Positions 28,840 through 38,545 are shown, counted from the stretch's first letter. The stretch: 64,000 nucleotides of DNA from Imperialibacter roseus (GCF_032999765.1 NZ_CP136051.1:2952417-3016416); one strand, 5' to 3'. Numbers and translations are program-made. The notes: generated from the letters alone by a model not told the origin.

Positions 28840-29456
28840 CAAAATAGCCCTATTTTAATCATGACATTCAATGTGAGTCCTGAGAAGTCATCATCGGATA
28901 CTTCGGGGATATCCAATCCTTTGACCAATCGATAGCCTACCTCGCCGTGCAAGATGGCAAAAGGCAGAAATTTATAATCGCAGCCAGCAGATGGCTGCAC
29001 AAATAGCGCATAGTCTTCGAACATGTTATAGAAATTGTCCCGCCGTTCCCAAAACACCTTCCCCTGCCCCACTTTTGCATCAAATGTAAACTGAAAGGGC
29101 TTTTCCAACGTAGTTTTGTATCCTGTCCACAAGCCTGCATGGCTGTATTTCATACTGAATTCGTTAGGAAAAATCAGTCTTTGATTGTAGTCTCCCATAT
29201 AAACAGACCCGTAAGCCCCAACATGGTAGCGGCTGCGGAATAAAAAGCTTAAACCACCTCCAAGATTCACGCCGTTTGCCTGCCGGAGGTAGGCGGGTTC
29301 AATGTAGCCCGCAGCCCAAACGCCATATTTTCTTGCCGGTTTATTGATTTGCTTCTTCAGCAGTTTGACAGAATCAACGGCAAGCGAATCAACACCCTGT
29401 GATAGTGCCTGCCCAGTCACTGCCATCATTATCAAAACAAAAAAACCGATTTTCAT
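28839..29456 (-). CDS. Small outer-membrane beta-barrel protein
   Basis: A 205-residue exported protein with signal peptide MKIGFFVLIMMAVTGQALS. The mature region alternates hydrophobic and polar residues in short strands separated by Gly/Asn/Asp turns and ends in IKIGLF with a terminal Phe, as outer-membrane barrels do; length would fit 8 strands. It is not a family I can name. Its stop shares a base with the start of the hydrolase homologue (TGATG), implying a functional pairing of the two. Confidence 0.75.
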   Translation of the reverse strand: MKIGFFVLIMMAVTGQALSQGVDSLAVDSVKLLKKQINKPARKYGVWAAGYIEPAYLRQANGVNLGGGLSFLFRSRYHVGAYGSVYMGDYNQRLIFPNEFSMKYSHAGLWTGYKTTLEKPFQFTFDAKVGQGKVFWERRDNFYNMFEDYALFVQPSAGCDYKFLPFAILHGEVGYRLVKGLDIPEVSDDDFSGLTLNVMIKIGLF

Positions 29457-29488
29457 AGTTTAAAAAACATGGTGACTCAATTACCCCC

Positions 29489-29893
29489 TTACTCATCTTT
29501 CTCTAAGGTACTCAATTCAATGCTCAATGCCTTTGTGGAAATCTGTGTCTCGTAGAACGAAAGCCCGAGAGAAACTAAAAGCAAAACTAGACTTGCAACA
29601 AACAGGTAGTTTCCCAATTGGCTATTGTTCAGGTATAAGAACAGAATCGAAAGCACACAACCGAGAAAGCTTAAAATACCGAACGCCTGCATGTTCCTGA
29701 TGAGCGAAAGCCGCAACCGTAAGTTCTTAATCTGTTCCCGGACGGGCACATTGTTTTCGCCATGGGAATCAGCTTGCCTTTTATGGAGCCCTCTGATCAG
29801 GCTGGCAATCGCTAAAAACCTGTTAGTGTAAGCCAGAATCAACAATGTGATGGCTGGAAACAACAATGCCGGTGTGCTCAGTTCTAGTTGCAT
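29489..29893 (-). CDS. DUF2721 membrane protein
   Basis: A 134-residue protein with the DUF2721 opening LSTPALLFPAITLLILAYTN, an RFLAIASLIRGLH segment and two further hydrophobic segments near 70-88 and 92-112. Members are small integral membrane proteins of unknown function. It starts one base after the stop of the MpaB-type oxygenase gene, so the two are tightly coupled. Confidence 0.88.
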   Translation of the reverse strand: MQLELSTPALLFPAITLLILAYTNRFLAIASLIRGLHKRQADSHGENNVPVREQIKNLRLRLSLIRNMQAFGILSFLGCVLSILFLYLNNSQLGNYLFVASLVLLLVSLGLSFYETQISTKALSIELSTLEKDE

Positions 29894-29894
29894 G

Positions 29895-30899
29895 TCACAA
29901 ATTTACCCTATCAATTTCCTGCCTTTGCCATTGAAAATCTCGCCCTATTAATTGCTGAATTTTGCTTAAGCTAACAAAAGATTTTGCAACAACCTTATTG
30001 AATGAAGAAGTTTCAATATCGAGCATCTTGCTGATCTCACTCCCTAGTAAATAGGCCATAAGAGCCGAAACAGGTAAATGAATAGCGCTATTCCGCATTT
30101 CAACTTCTATGTGCTTCCTAAGTGCTGCAGCTAATTCCACACCCTCAACAGATCTGGTAAAGTGCCTTTTTGCTATTTGCTTTTCGAGCGACAACGCCTG
30201 TTTTACATTGTCCTTTACCAGTTCATTTTCAATCCCCAGCAGGTGCCCAATCAGATTCCAGTATTGTAAAAAATCCTTACTTTCTGCTCCCTTTACGTCA
30301 ACCCCCAACTTTCGCAGGCCACGCAGTACAATCAGCGAGAAAGCCAGGTTTGTCCCAGCCATGTCCTCCTGGTTGATGGGAAGCCCCCAATCGCTCTGCC
30401 AAAAGGCTTGATTCTTTATATAATACCTGGTGAGCGCATGCATGAGCCTTACTTTGAGAATACTCCTGAAGCCCTTTCCCTTGGTATCAAACGCTCCGGG
30501 CTCAGACACATCAAGCACAAAGGAGGCTGTCTCGATGAGCCGCTTGCCGGGGGACTCTCTAAGCCGTTTGGAGTGATACAATACCTTAGCACCGTTGGCA
30601 GCCGCATAGCAGTACGGAAGTGAATAAAGCCCAAGGCAGAGCAGAATCAGAGGTTGGTGCTTGGAGAAAAATTCCTGAGTATGCTTCAAGCGATTTGGCA
30701 AGCTATCTTCGGGTAATACCTCATTTTGATTGATGAAACTTATCAGCTCTTTTGGCCAGGTGTCGTCGGGCTTCTGGTTATTATGAGTAAAGTTCTTCCA
30801 TTTGTCCGATGCCCAGAGCTCAGGCATGTCTCGTTGAATAACTTCAACAACAGCGTCGGCGGGAGGATCGCCAGTGAGCCTAAATTTTTCTAAATCCAT
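29895..30899 (-). CDS. MpaB / rubber-oxygenase family protein (DUF2236)
   Basis: A 334-residue protein of the ER-bound oxygenase MpaB/rubber oxygenase (Lcp) catalytic-domain family, heme-dependent where studied. Seen: KVRLMHALTRYYI (about 148-160) with the conserved His in the VRLxHAxxR motif, then WGLPINQEDMAGTNLAFSLI, and LQYWNLIGHLLGIENEL. No export signal is evident, so it is probably cytosolic. Its start codon directly follows the T-run of a terminator-like hairpin, so expression may depend on readthrough. It heads a four-gene minus-strand unit with DUF2721, a small barrel and the dead hydrolase. Confidence 0.87.
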   Translation of the reverse strand: MDLEKFRLTGDPPADAVVEVIQRDMPELWASDKWKNFTHNNQKPDDTWPKELISFINQNEVLPEDSLPNRLKHTQEFFSKHQPLILLCLGLYSLPYCYAAANGAKVLYHSKRLRESPGKRLIETASFVLDVSEPGAFDTKGKGFRSILKVRLMHALTRYYIKNQAFWQSDWGLPINQEDMAGTNLAFSLIVLRGLRKLGVDVKGAESKDFLQYWNLIGHLLGIENELVKDNVKQALSLEKQIAKRHFTRSVEGVELAAALRKHIEVEMRNSAIHLPVSALMAYLLGSEISKMLDIETSSFNKVVAKSFVSLSKIQQLIGRDFQWQRQEIDRVNL

Positions 30900-30937
30900 A
30901 AAAAAAGCATGCAGTTAATGGTATAACCCTGCATGCT
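30900..30937 (-). terminator. Terminator/attenuator directly abutting the MpaB start codon
   Basis: A perfect 10-base stem (AAGCATGCAG at 30904-30913 with CTGCATGCTT at 30928-30937) and 14-base loop is followed on the minus strand by six T residues that end one base before the ATG of the oxygenase gene. It lies 20 bases past the stop of the 30958-31764 gene. Confidence 0.8.
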
Positions 30938-30957
30938 TCCAATTGGTTAATTAAAGA

Positions 30958-31764
30958 TCAAAAAGATTTTAACACTTTACATGACGATCCGTTCTTCACG
31001 AACGTATACTTTGCATTCTCATATTTATAAAATTTCACACCCATTAGCAGAAATACACCTACTTTTTCGGGAAGTCCTTTTGGAGGTACTATAGAAAGCT
31101 GAGCCGTAATTGGCTGGATAGCAATCTTTAGATCGGGAAACATGTTGCTTTCAAATGAATCGGTTAAGCCGTGGTGATCAGGATTGCACGGCCTGTAAGA
31201 AGCTTCCTCTTCATCGAAATAAAAGTCTGAAATAGAAACCAACTTAGCCGTCAATTTGAAATGAGTGGCTTCTGCCGGAAAGGCGATATTGCTCTGAGGA
31301 ACAAAACCTGGAAAGTGGAGGATGACATGTCCCCGTCCCTGCCCAGGGTGAACAAAGTATTTCGGATAGAAAGTAGTACCAAACGGAAACTCCGGATTGA
31401 ATTCAAAGCCTTCTACCTGTTTGCCATATTTACTCGGTGTTAAAGGACGTCGACCAGTGGGGCCATCAACACCTTTCACCAAGCCTCTGAATTTAGCAGT
31501 CAGCTTTCCCGACGAATAGGTTTCGCATATATCCCCCAAATCGCCAGTCATAGTCATGCGCATGGTTCTTGCCATCATGCTGGCCACACCGAATTCCTTT
31601 TGATTGTTCCTCAGTTCCTGATATGACTCTTTACTTTTGATGTCGTTGGCAGAAGGCCCTCCTTTTCTGGCTACTATTGTCCTGTCTACACCGCTTATCT
31701 TATATACTCTCCAATCTTTTGGGTTGTCAATGGCACCTTTCCTTAGCTCGAGGTTTTCATTCAT
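30958..31764 (-). CDS. Hypothetical cytosolic protein of a Bacteroidota family
   Basis: A 268-residue protein without signal or membrane segment. The opening RTIVARKGGPSANDIKSKES followed by YQELRNNQKEFG resembles a group of Bacteroidota hypothetical proteins that I remember without a name. Further on are a PFGTTFYPKYFVHPGQGRGH segment and a strand-rich C-terminal half. No catalytic motif is evident. A strong terminator follows 20 bases past the stop and also precedes the oxygenase gene. Function not inferred. Confidence 0.7.
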   Translation of the reverse strand: MNENLELRKGAIDNPKDWRVYKISGVDRTIVARKGGPSANDIKSKESYQELRNNQKEFGVASMMARTMRMTMTGDLGDICETYSSGKLTAKFRGLVKGVDGPTGRRPLTPSKYGKQVEGFEFNPEFPFGTTFYPKYFVHPGQGRGHVILHFPGFVPQSNIAFPAEATHFKLTAKLVSISDFYFDEEEASYRPCNPDHHGLTDSFESNMFPDLKIAIQPITAQLSIVPPKGLPEKVGVFLLMGVKFYKYENAKYTFVKNGSSCKVLKSF

Positions 31765-32155
31765 TTTGTTGGTTGGTTACACAATTCTACACTGATTCCT
31801 AAAACCTATAATGTCATTAAAGCAAAATATTACTTTTCGAATATTCCACTAACCAGGCCAGTTAGCTAATGATTTGAAATATTATCAAAAAAATAGCACA
31901 GAAGCAAAGTTTGGCAAAAAAATATGATCTACGACATGTAATAAAGCCCGCAGTCAACAAATTAACATGAAATATTCACTATTTAATAAACTTGCATTCA
32001 TCCAATATCCCTAGATTTGCTCATCTTTCATTTGTATTAAAGTATTACTTTAAGTGTGCGTGTTATTCATTTTTTTGATATTTCCAACAAAGATGCTACG
32101 TACCAACGAGGAGAATTCTTCTATCTTTTTTCGATTCAGCCTCATGTAAGATTTA
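31765..32155. other. AT-rich intergenic region, divergent promoters
   Basis: This 390-base stretch separates divergent genes. I see no protein-like frame: the one at 32056-32322 overlaps the next gene and has no family feel. It holds the promoter described at 31992-32019. The segment from 31850 to 31990 is over 65 percent A/T by eye and shows nothing else I can name. Confidence 0.6.
31992..32019 (+). promoter_or_regulatory. Promoter of the DUF2062 gene
   Basis: TTG at 31992-31994, a 17-base spacer and TAGATTTG at 32012-32019 match the Bacteroidota -33 and -7 elements. The transcript would have a leader of about 130 bases before ATG 32156. Confidence 0.6.
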
Positions 32156-32671
32156 ATGCAAAATCAAACAAAAACAAATCTCCGTTACAGGCTAAAGTCA
32201 CTGGTAAATACTTTTGTAACCGGAGGGATGGAACCTTCAAAAGCCTCTTTGTCAATCAGTCTCGGCTTTCTCTGGGGCGTCTTTCCATTGGTAGGCACCT
32301 CTACGGTACTTTGTACCGCTAGTTCATTGTTCTTTAGGCTGAACATGGCTATTATTCAGGCAGTCAATTACATTGTTTACCCTATACAGTTGGCCCTTCT
32401 GCTTCCTTACTTTTACATCGGAGCGCCTTTTACCGGGTTTACCATCAATGGTACGACCATCGACAAAATTGGGGAGTTTTCTTTTTCACTCAATAGTTTG
32501 GCGGAAATTTCCGGGGATTTGCTTTTCATTGCAATCAATATGCTTTTGGGATGGTTGCTATTGGCCCCGCTGGCATCTTTTATCATATATTTGGTTTCAA
32601 AACGAGTGTTGACAAGCAGGCAAAGTAAGGTTGGCGTAGTCGACAACAATGATCACAACTCAAAAAGCTAA
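32156..32671 (+). CDS. DUF2062 membrane protein
   Basis: A 171-residue integral membrane protein. The DUF2062 pattern is clear: GGMEPSKASLSISLGFLWGV, FPLVGTSTVLC, FFRLNMAIIQAVNYIVYPIQ, then a C-terminal hydrophobic segment LLFIAINMLLGWLLLAPLAS. Three to four membrane helices are expected. Members occur alone or fused to glycosyltransferases; no activity is established. It precedes the SulP transporter by 91 bases and may be co-transcribed with it. Confidence 0.88.
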   Translation: MQNQTKTNLRYRLKSLVNTFVTGGMEPSKASLSISLGFLWGVFPLVGTSTVLCTASSLFFRLNMAIIQAVNYIVYPIQLALLLPYFYIGAPFTGFTINGTTIDKIGEFSFSLNSLAEISGDLLFIAINMLLGWLLLAPLASFIIYLVSKRVLTSRQSKVGVVDNNDHNSKS

Positions 32672-32762
32672 TCAACCCCTTATCAAATCATTGGAACAAT
32701 TTTTCTATATTTAAGTATTTCCTATTGCATCTTTGCACCATCAAAATTATAAACTGTAAACA

Positions 32763-34334
32763 ATGTCCGATAAGAATTCTTTAAACTCCAGCCCTAATAT
32801 CTTCGGCCACTTCAAATACGATGGCCCCGCCGGCCTGGTAGTTTTTCTTGTTGCTCTGCCGCTGTGTTTGGGTATAGCGCTGGCATCTGGAGCACCACTT
32901 TTTTCGGGCGTTATTGCTGGAATTGTTGGAGGCTTGGTGGTAGCCTCTTTCAGTGGCTCTCAACTCGCCGTTAGTGGCCCGGCTGCCGGCCTGACAATCA
33001 TCGTTCTCAACGCTATAGACGATTTAGGTTCTTTCGAGTCCTTTCTGCTTGCAGTCGTCATTGCAGGCGCTATCCAGCTCTTGCTGGGCTTTCTGAAAGC
33101 CGGTGTTATTGGTAATTTCTTCCCCTCTTCAGTAATCAAAGGAATGCTTGCTGCCATCGGGCTTATATTGATACTGAAACAAATACCTCATGCTTTCGGC
33201 TACGATTCAGATCCGGAGGGTGATATAGAATTTTTCCAGCCCGACGGACAAAACACCTTTTCAGAGATTTTCGCTGCTCTCGAAAATTTGAGTATGGGAG
33301 CGATTGCCATCTGCCTCATTTCGTTGGCTGTCATTCTTCTCTGGGATAGGCCTGGTATCAAGAAAAAGGCATTCTTTTCTATCGTTCCGGCACCGTTGGT
33401 GGTGGTACTACTGGGAATAGGTGTTAATCAGCTCTTCATTAAATTCCTCCCTGACATGGCTCTCGGGCAGAGCCATCTCGTTTCGTTGCCTATTATTGGC
33501 AATCTGAGTGAGTTTGCCAACGAACTTACTTTCCCGGACTTTAGCCAGTTTGGCAACCCCGAAATCTATGTAGTGGCCATTACCCTTGCCATTATCGCAA
33601 GTTTGGAGACTTTATTGAGTCTGGAAGCCACTGACAAGCTGGATCCTTACAAAAGAGTTTCCCCTCAAAACAGAGAGTTGAAAGCACAGGGCATTGGTAA
33701 TATGGTCTCAGGACTTATTGGAGGCTTGCCGCTAACAGCTGTTATTGTGAGAAGCTCCGCCAACATAGATTCTGGGGCACACACAAAAATGTCAGCAATT
33801 ATCCATGGTGCTTTGCTGCTTCTCAGTGTCGTTGTTATTCCACATATCCTTAACCTGATACCGCTGGCTGCCCTTGCAGCAATACTGATAATGATTGGCT
33901 TCAAACTTGCCAAACCATCGCTGTTCAGGTCGATGTTTCAAAAGGGAATGGGGCAGTTCCTGCCATTTGTGATTACAATCGCAGCGATTCTGTTGTCAGA
34001 TTTACTAATCGGTATCTCTATCGGCATGGCTGTTGGTCTGTTCTTTGTAATAAAGAGCAATTTCAACGAGGCTATTTTGGTTACACAGGATGAGGAGAAC
34101 TATCTTGTGAAATTGAACAAGGACGTAACTTTTCTCAATAAATCCGCCCTAAGAACTACATTTCAAAAGATTCCAAAAGGTGCCTTCGTTATCATTGATG
34201 GAACTAAATCAATATTCATTGACAACGACATATCAGAAGTTATCGAAGATTTCGTTGAAACATCAGAGAACCGAAAAATAACGGTTGAACTAAAAAAATC
34301 ATCCTCCAGCTACAATCACTTATTTAAGAAATAG
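32763..34334 (+). CDS. SulP-family anion transporter (probable bicarbonate transporter)
   Basis: A 523-residue transporter with about 10-12 membrane helices and a short C-terminal STAS domain (about 440-523). The opening [20 protein letters not shown] and the [18 protein letters not shown] segment are the SulP signature helices. The next gene, five bases on, is a beta-carbonic anhydrase, an arrangement known for bicarbonate-transporting SulP members (BicA type), so bicarbonate is the likeliest substrate; sulfate cannot be excluded from sequence alone. A one-mismatch -7 box (CATCTTTG, 32728-32735) lies upstream. Confidence 0.9.
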   Translation: MSDKNSLNSSPNIFGHFKYDGPAGLVVFLVALPLCLGIALASGAPLFSGVIAGIVGGLVVASFSGSQLAVSGPAAGLTIIVLNAIDDLGSFESFLLAVVIAGAIQLLLGFLKAGVIGNFFPSSVIKGMLAAIGLILILKQIPHAFGYDSDPEGDIEFFQPDGQNTFSEIFAALENLSMGAIAICLISLAVILLWDRPGIKKKAFFSIVPAPLVVVLLGIGVNQLFIKFLPDMALGQSHLVSLPIIGNLSEFANELTFPDFSQFGNPEIYVVAITLAIIASLETLLSLEATDKLDPYKRVSPQNRELKAQGIGNMVSGLIGGLPLTAVIVRSSANIDSGAHTKMSAIIHGALLLLSVVVIPHILNLIPLAALAAILIMIGFKLAKPSLFRSMFQKGMGQFLPFVITIAAILLSDLLIGISIGMAVGLFFVIKSNFNEAILVTQDEENYLVKLNKDVTFLNKSALRTTFQKIPKGAFVIIDGTKSIFIDNDISEVIEDFVETSENRKITVELKKSSSSYNHLFKK

Positions 34335-34339
34335 TCGAC

Positions 34340-34981
34340 ATGAGTCCCTACGAAAAATTGTTACTGGAAAATAAAGCTTGGGCACGTGAACGTGTCCAAG
34401 CCGACCCCGACTATTTTAATCACCTTTCTGAAATACAAAATCCGGCATTTTTATGGATTGGCTGCGCCGACTCAAGGGTACCTGCCAATGAGATCACAAA
34501 TACAGAGCCGGGTGAGATGTTTGTACACAGAAACATCGCTAACATGGTGGTGCATACGGATCTTAACATGCTGAGCGTTTTACAATATGCAGTGGAGCAC
34601 CTCAAAGTCGACCACATTATTGTAACTGGCCACTATGGTTGCGGTGGCGTAAAGGCGGCGATGACCAACAAAAGTCTTGGCCTTATCAATAAATGGTTGA
34701 GAAATATCAAGGAAGTGTATAGAATTCACAAGCAGGAAATAGATCGTCTTCCCAACGAAGAGGCCAAAGCAGATCGATTGGTGGAGCTCAATGTAATAGA
34801 GCAGGTAAACAACTTAGCAAAAACATCGATTGTGCAGCATGCCTGGAAAAAAGAGCAACGCCCTATGCTACATGGTTGGGTATATGGGTTGAAGGATGGT
34901 ATTTTGAACGAAGTATTTAAGATGGATCCAAATACTCAACTTGATCCCATCTATATGTTTGACTTTGATGACGTAAAGTAG
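34340..34981 (+). CDS. can: Beta-class carbonic anhydrase
   Basis: A 213-residue zinc enzyme interconverting carbon dioxide and bicarbonate. The ligands are present: Cys42 and Asp44/Arg46 in CADSR, His98 and Cys101 in GHYGCGG. Spacing and length match the Escherichia coli Can group, and no signal peptide is seen, so it acts in the cytosol. Adjacent to the SulP transporter (five-base gap) it probably converts imported bicarbonate for carboxylation reactions. Confidence 0.95.
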   Translation: MSPYEKLLLENKAWARERVQADPDYFNHLSEIQNPAFLWIGCADSRVPANEITNTEPGEMFVHRNIANMVVHTDLNMLSVLQYAVEHLKVDHIIVTGHYGCGGVKAAMTNKSLGLINKWLRNIKEVYRIHKQEIDRLPNEEAKADRLVELNVIEQVNNLAKTSIVQHAWKKEQRPMLHGWVYGLKDGILNEVFKMDPNTQLDPIYMFDFDDVK

Positions 34982-35179
34982 GTGCGCAAAAAGGTATCAC
35001 TTCTGAGGGCCGGCATGTTCATGCTGGCTTTTTTTCTACTAGCTATCTCCTTTCAGGGGTGCTCCAGCCATTCCTACAATATAAAAACTGTAAAGCCGAA
35101 AGTGCATCACCGCTATTACAATCCTAAAAAGGACAAGCACAAAAGCAGGGTAAAGAAGGTTAAAATGAAATCGACCTAG
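34982..35179 (+). CDS. Small basic lipoprotein
   Basis: A 65-residue lipoprotein that starts with GTG directly after the carbonic anhydrase stop, so translation is coupled. The signal ends SFQGC (Cys near 27); the mature part of under 40 residues is strongly basic (KPKVHHRYYNPKKDKHKSRV). It may tether to the envelope or interact with polyanions; no family is recognised. The GTG is the only plausible start that keeps the signal peptide whole. Confidence 0.65.
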   Translation: MRKKVSLLRAGMFMLAFFLLAISFQGCSSHSYNIKTVKPKVHHRYYNPKKDKHKSRVKKVKMKST

Positions 35180-35185
35180 TGGCCA

Positions 35186-35449
35186 TTAATTGGTGCGGTT
35201 GCTGGCGATAGGCTTACCGGGGATGTTTGTTTCGGTCTTCGCAACGGCTTTCTTTCCACTATCCTCAGTGGTTGAGATTTTAGCCACTTTCACAGTGTCG
35301 TTATTCTTCCACTGATAAAATGTAGTTCCTCTAAATTCTCTTATTGGCGATGTGTAATAGGCTTTCTTTACGCTCTTCTTAGGAGAAGGTGTTGCGTTTA
35401 CAAACCCTATTAACATTAAGAAAGAAACAACTAAAAAGACTTTTTTCAC
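35186..35449 (-). CDS. Small secreted hypothetical protein
   Basis: An 87-residue protein with signal peptide MKKVFLVVSFLMLIGFVNA and a short, Lys- and Thr-rich mature part lacking cysteines. It is convergent with the small lipoprotein, six bases apart. No motif or family is recognised; the composition suggests a disordered periplasmic protein. Confidence 0.6.
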   Translation of the reverse strand: MKKVFLVVSFLMLIGFVNATPSPKKSVKKAYYTSPIREFRGTTFYQWKNNDTVKVAKISTTEDSGKKAVAKTETNIPGKPIASNRTN

Positions 35450-35636
35450 TTCGTTTTTACATTTAATACTCTTCGAAGGTACGTATAAACCATGGCTATT
35501 GAAAGCCTTCTTGTCCTTATTACTACGACCAGGGCTATATTTTCGATCAACCGTATGATTGGAAAGACTAACAAAACGAAAAAACCTTACATGAATGACA
35601 TTTTATTTCAGAAGTTACCCTTCTCCATAATCAGCA

Positions 35637-35665
35637 TTTGATTCTGCATTTCTTTTTTTACTTTG
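35637..35665 (+). promoter_or_regulatory. Candidate promoter of ggt
   Basis: TTTG at 35637-35640, 17 bases, then TTACTTTG at 35658-35665 (one mismatch to TAnnTTTG). It predicts a leader of about 15 bases to ATG 35687, and shows that the longer frame from 35663 begins inside the promoter. Confidence 0.42.
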
Positions 35666-35686
35666 GAACACAAAACCGTCAACTAT

Positions 35687-37393
35687 ATGAAAAGACTTAC
35701 CAACCTGATCCTTATTGCTATTCTATTGTATGGCTGCTCTCCAAAAGCCAATGAGCCTCAGCGGGTCATTGACCGTGGCTTGACAGCAAAAAATGGGATG
35801 GTCGTTTCAGCACACCCATTGGCATCACAAGTGGGGGCTGACATACTCAAAAAAGGTGGCAATGCTGTGGATGCTGCCATTGCAGTACAGTTTGCGCTGG
35901 CTGTTGTTTATCCGGGAGCGGGGAATATTGGAGGCGGCGGTTTTATGGTGATCCGCCAAAACGACGGTTCGGTTGATGGCTTGGACTACAGAGAAGAAGC
36001 TCCTGCGGCTGCATCCAGAAATATGTACCTTGATGAGAATGGCGAAGTTATCGAAAACCTGAGTTGGCTGGGACATTTGGCATCTGGAGTGCCCGGTTCG
36101 GTGGATGGAATGGTGAAGGCACACGAAAAATATGGCAGCCTTGGCTGGGAAGAGTTGGTACAGCCTTCTATTGATCTGGCTGCCAATGGCTTTGCACTTA
36201 CCGAAAAAGAAGCAGCGGGGCTGAATCGGGGAAAAGACAATTTCATCAAGTACAATACCGTTAGTCCCGGCTTTATTTTAAAGGACAATGAGTGGGTGGC
36301 AGGCGACACCATATTTTTGAAGGATCTTGCCAAAACACTTTCTCTTATTCGTGACAAAAAAGAGGCAGGCTTCTACGAGGGCGAAACCGCCGATCTCATC
36401 GTGGCCGAAATGCAACGGGGAAAGGGTATCATTACCCTCGAAGACCTGAAAAATTATGAAGCTGTATGGAGAACACCGGTTGTGGGATCTTACAAAGGCC
36501 ATAAGATTATCTCGATGGCGCCTCCTTCCAGCGGAGGCATCGCCTTGCTGCAGCTGCTACAATCTGTAGAGCCCTACCCGATCAATGAATGGGGCTGGAA
36601 CACGGCAAAAACTGTCCATTTGATCACTGAGGCAGAGAGGCGTGTGTACGCTGACCGTGCTAAATACCTGGGAGATCCCGACTATTTCGATGTGCCTATG
36701 GCCGGACTGATAGATCCTGCATACAACAAAAAAAGAATGTCTTCCTTCAATCCTGAAAAGGCTTCTCTGTCATCCGAGGTGACCGAGGGAAACCCTGTGG
36801 CGCTGCTTGAATCGGATCAAACAACTCACTTTTCAGTAGTTGACTCCAAAGGCAATGCTGTGTCGGTTACCACCACGCTCAATGGGGGCTTTGGAAGCAA
36901 AGTGTTTGTAGCAGGCGCTGGCTTTTTGCTCAATAATGAAATGGACGACTTCAGTGTGAAGCCTGGCTATGCCAATGCCTATGGTTTGGTGGGTGGTGAG
37001 GCTAATGCCATCGAGCCCGGTAAAAGAATGTTGAGTTCAATGACTCCTTCCATTGTTGAGAAAGATGGTAAACTGATAATGGTTGTTGGCACGCCGGGAG
37101 GCTCAACTATCATCACGTCGGTGTTTCAAACAATCCTCAATGTGGTTGACCACGGCATGGGCATGCAAGAAGCTGTAACGGCCCGAAGGTTTCACCACCA
37201 GTGGCTACCCGACTTGATACTGACCGAAACTGACGCCCTCAAACCTGAGGTTACTTCTGAATTAGATAGCATGGGCCATCACTTCAGAGAGGCTGGAAAT
37301 ATTGGTCGGATTGACGCTATCCTCGTGCTGCCTGACGGCATGCTGGAGGGCGGTGCGGATCCAAGAGGTGACGACACTGCTGTTGGCTATTAA
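35687..37393 (+). CDS. ggt: Gamma-glutamyltransferase (lipoprotein)
   Basis: A 568-residue N-terminal-nucleophile hydrolase that cleaves gamma-glutamyl bonds, as in glutathione. Self-cleavage before Thr379 (TTHFSVVD) gives the two subunits; the motif is intact, as is GGGFMV, the start of the large subunit core. The signal is lipoprotein-like (ILLYGC), so it is envelope-anchored. ATG 35687 is used since the upstream TTG falls in the promoter. The next gene, 18 bases on, is a DmpA-type peptidase, so the pair could work on peptides and gamma-glutamyl amides. Confidence 0.95.
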   Translation: MKRLTNLILIAILLYGCSPKANEPQRVIDRGLTAKNGMVVSAHPLASQVGADILKKGGNAVDAAIAVQFALAVVYPGAGNIGGGGFMVIRQNDGSVDGLDYREEAPAAASRNMYLDENGEVIENLSWLGHLASGVPGSVDGMVKAHEKYGSLGWEELVQPSIDLAANGFALTEKEAAGLNRGKDNFIKYNTVSPGFILKDNEWVAGDTIFLKDLAKTLSLIRDKKEAGFYEGETADLIVAEMQRGKGIITLEDLKNYEAVWRTPVVGSYKGHKIISMAPPSSGGIALLQLLQSVEPYPINEWGWNTAKTVHLITEAERRVYADRAKYLGDPDYFDVPMAGLIDPAYNKKRMSSFNPEKASLSSEVTEGNPVALLESDQTTHFSVVDSKGNAVSVTTTLNGGFGSKVFVAGAGFLLNNEMDDFSVKPGYANAYGLVGGEANAIEPGKRMLSSMTPSIVEKDGKLIMVVGTPGGSTIITSVFQTILNVVDHGMGMQEAVTARRFHHQWLPDLILTETDALKPEVTSELDSMGHHFREAGNIGRIDAILVLPDGMLEGGADPRGDDTAVGY

Positions 37394-37411
37394 GTACTTA
37401 AATACCAAAAA

Positions 37412-38539
37412 ATGAATCGCCTGCTGTTGCTTTTCTTTTGTCTCACTTCCGTGTTGGCTAACGCCCGACAACGACCGGCAGAGCTAGGCGTGAAAATTGG
37501 TGTTCTGCCATCAGGAGAATTCAATGCTATCACAGACGTCAAAGGTGTAAAAGTCGGGCACTTCACATTTATTCAAGGAGACAACGTAAGAACAGGGGTG
37601 ACTTCCATCCTACCCTACGACGGGAATATCTTTCAGTCGAAGGTTCCTGCCGCCATTTACCTGGGTAATGCTTTCGGCAAACTTGCAGGCTACACTCAAG
37701 TGAAAGAGCTTGGCAATATTGAAACGCCAATACTTCTGACGAATACCTTAGCAGTGGCTGATGCATCTAAGGCTCTGGTAAAATATACGATTGCACTGCC
37801 TGGCAATGAGAATGTTCGATCAGTGAACCCTGTTGTTGGAGAAACCAACGATAGCTACCTCAACGATATTCGCAGTTTCCCATTGCAGCCGGAGCATTTC
37901 GCAGCTGCCATTGACGCAGCGACGTCCGGGAAAGTTGAAGAAGGCAACGTTGGCGCTGGCACTGGCACAGTTTGCTTCGGTTACAAGGGGGGTATTGGCA
38001 CCTCCAGCCGGAAACTCCCCGAAACCCTCGGTGGCTACACAGTGGGTGTGCTGGTACAAACAAACTTTGGCGGTAACCTTACGATTGATGGTGAAGCCAT
38101 CGATGAAATACTGGAGCAATACCCCTACCGAAAGCAAATCCTTGGTTCTGTCGATGGATCGTGCATGATAGTGGTGGCTACAGATGCACCGTTAGATGCA
38201 AGGAATCTTGAAAGACTTGCCAAAAGGGCTATTCTGGGGCTCGGAAGAACAGGTGGTATCGCTTCCAATGGAAGTGGCGACTATGTGATAGCCTTTTCTA
38301 CAGATGAAGGACTTAGGGTTCCTTATGATACGTCATCACCCACCCTTACGCAAAGCATTCTTTCAAATGATCATATGAGCCCGCTATTCATGGCTGTTAT
38401 TGAAGCGACAGAAGAAGCCATTCTGAATTCACTGTGGGCAGCGACTACTATGACCGGCTTCGAGGGACGAACCGTGAAAGAACTTCCAGAAGAGGAAGTA
38501 TTGAAGATTTTAAAGAAAGCAGGTAAGCTTAAAAAATAG
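37412..38539 (+). CDS. P1 family peptidase (DmpA / L-aminopeptidase D-esterase type)
   Basis: A 375-residue Ntn-hydrolase-like aminopeptidase. A signal peptide spans about 1-19 (ending ANA). The protein opens with ITDVKGVKVGHFT, typical of the family, and the autocleavage site is visible as DGSCMIVVATDAPL with Gly249-Ser250, the same numbering as in DmpA. It should self-cleave into two subunits and release small N-terminal residues, including some D-residues. Co-transcribed with ggt. Confidence 0.92.
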   Translation: MNRLLLLFFCLTSVLANARQRPAELGVKIGVLPSGEFNAITDVKGVKVGHFTFIQGDNVRTGVTSILPYDGNIFQSKVPAAIYLGNAFGKLAGYTQVKELGNIETPILLTNTLAVADASKALVKYTIALPGNENVRSVNPVVGETNDSYLNDIRSFPLQPEHFAAAIDAATSGKVEEGNVGAGTGTVCFGYKGGIGTSSRKLPETLGGYTVGVLVQTNFGGNLTIDGEAIDEILEQYPYRKQILGSVDGSCMIVVATDAPLDARNLERLAKRAILGLGRTGGIASNGSGDYVIAFSTDEGLRVPYDTSSPTLTQSILSNDHMSPLFMAVIEATEEAILNSLWAATTMTGFEGRTVKELPEEEVLKILKKAGKLKK

Positions 38540-38545
38540 CTTTCT

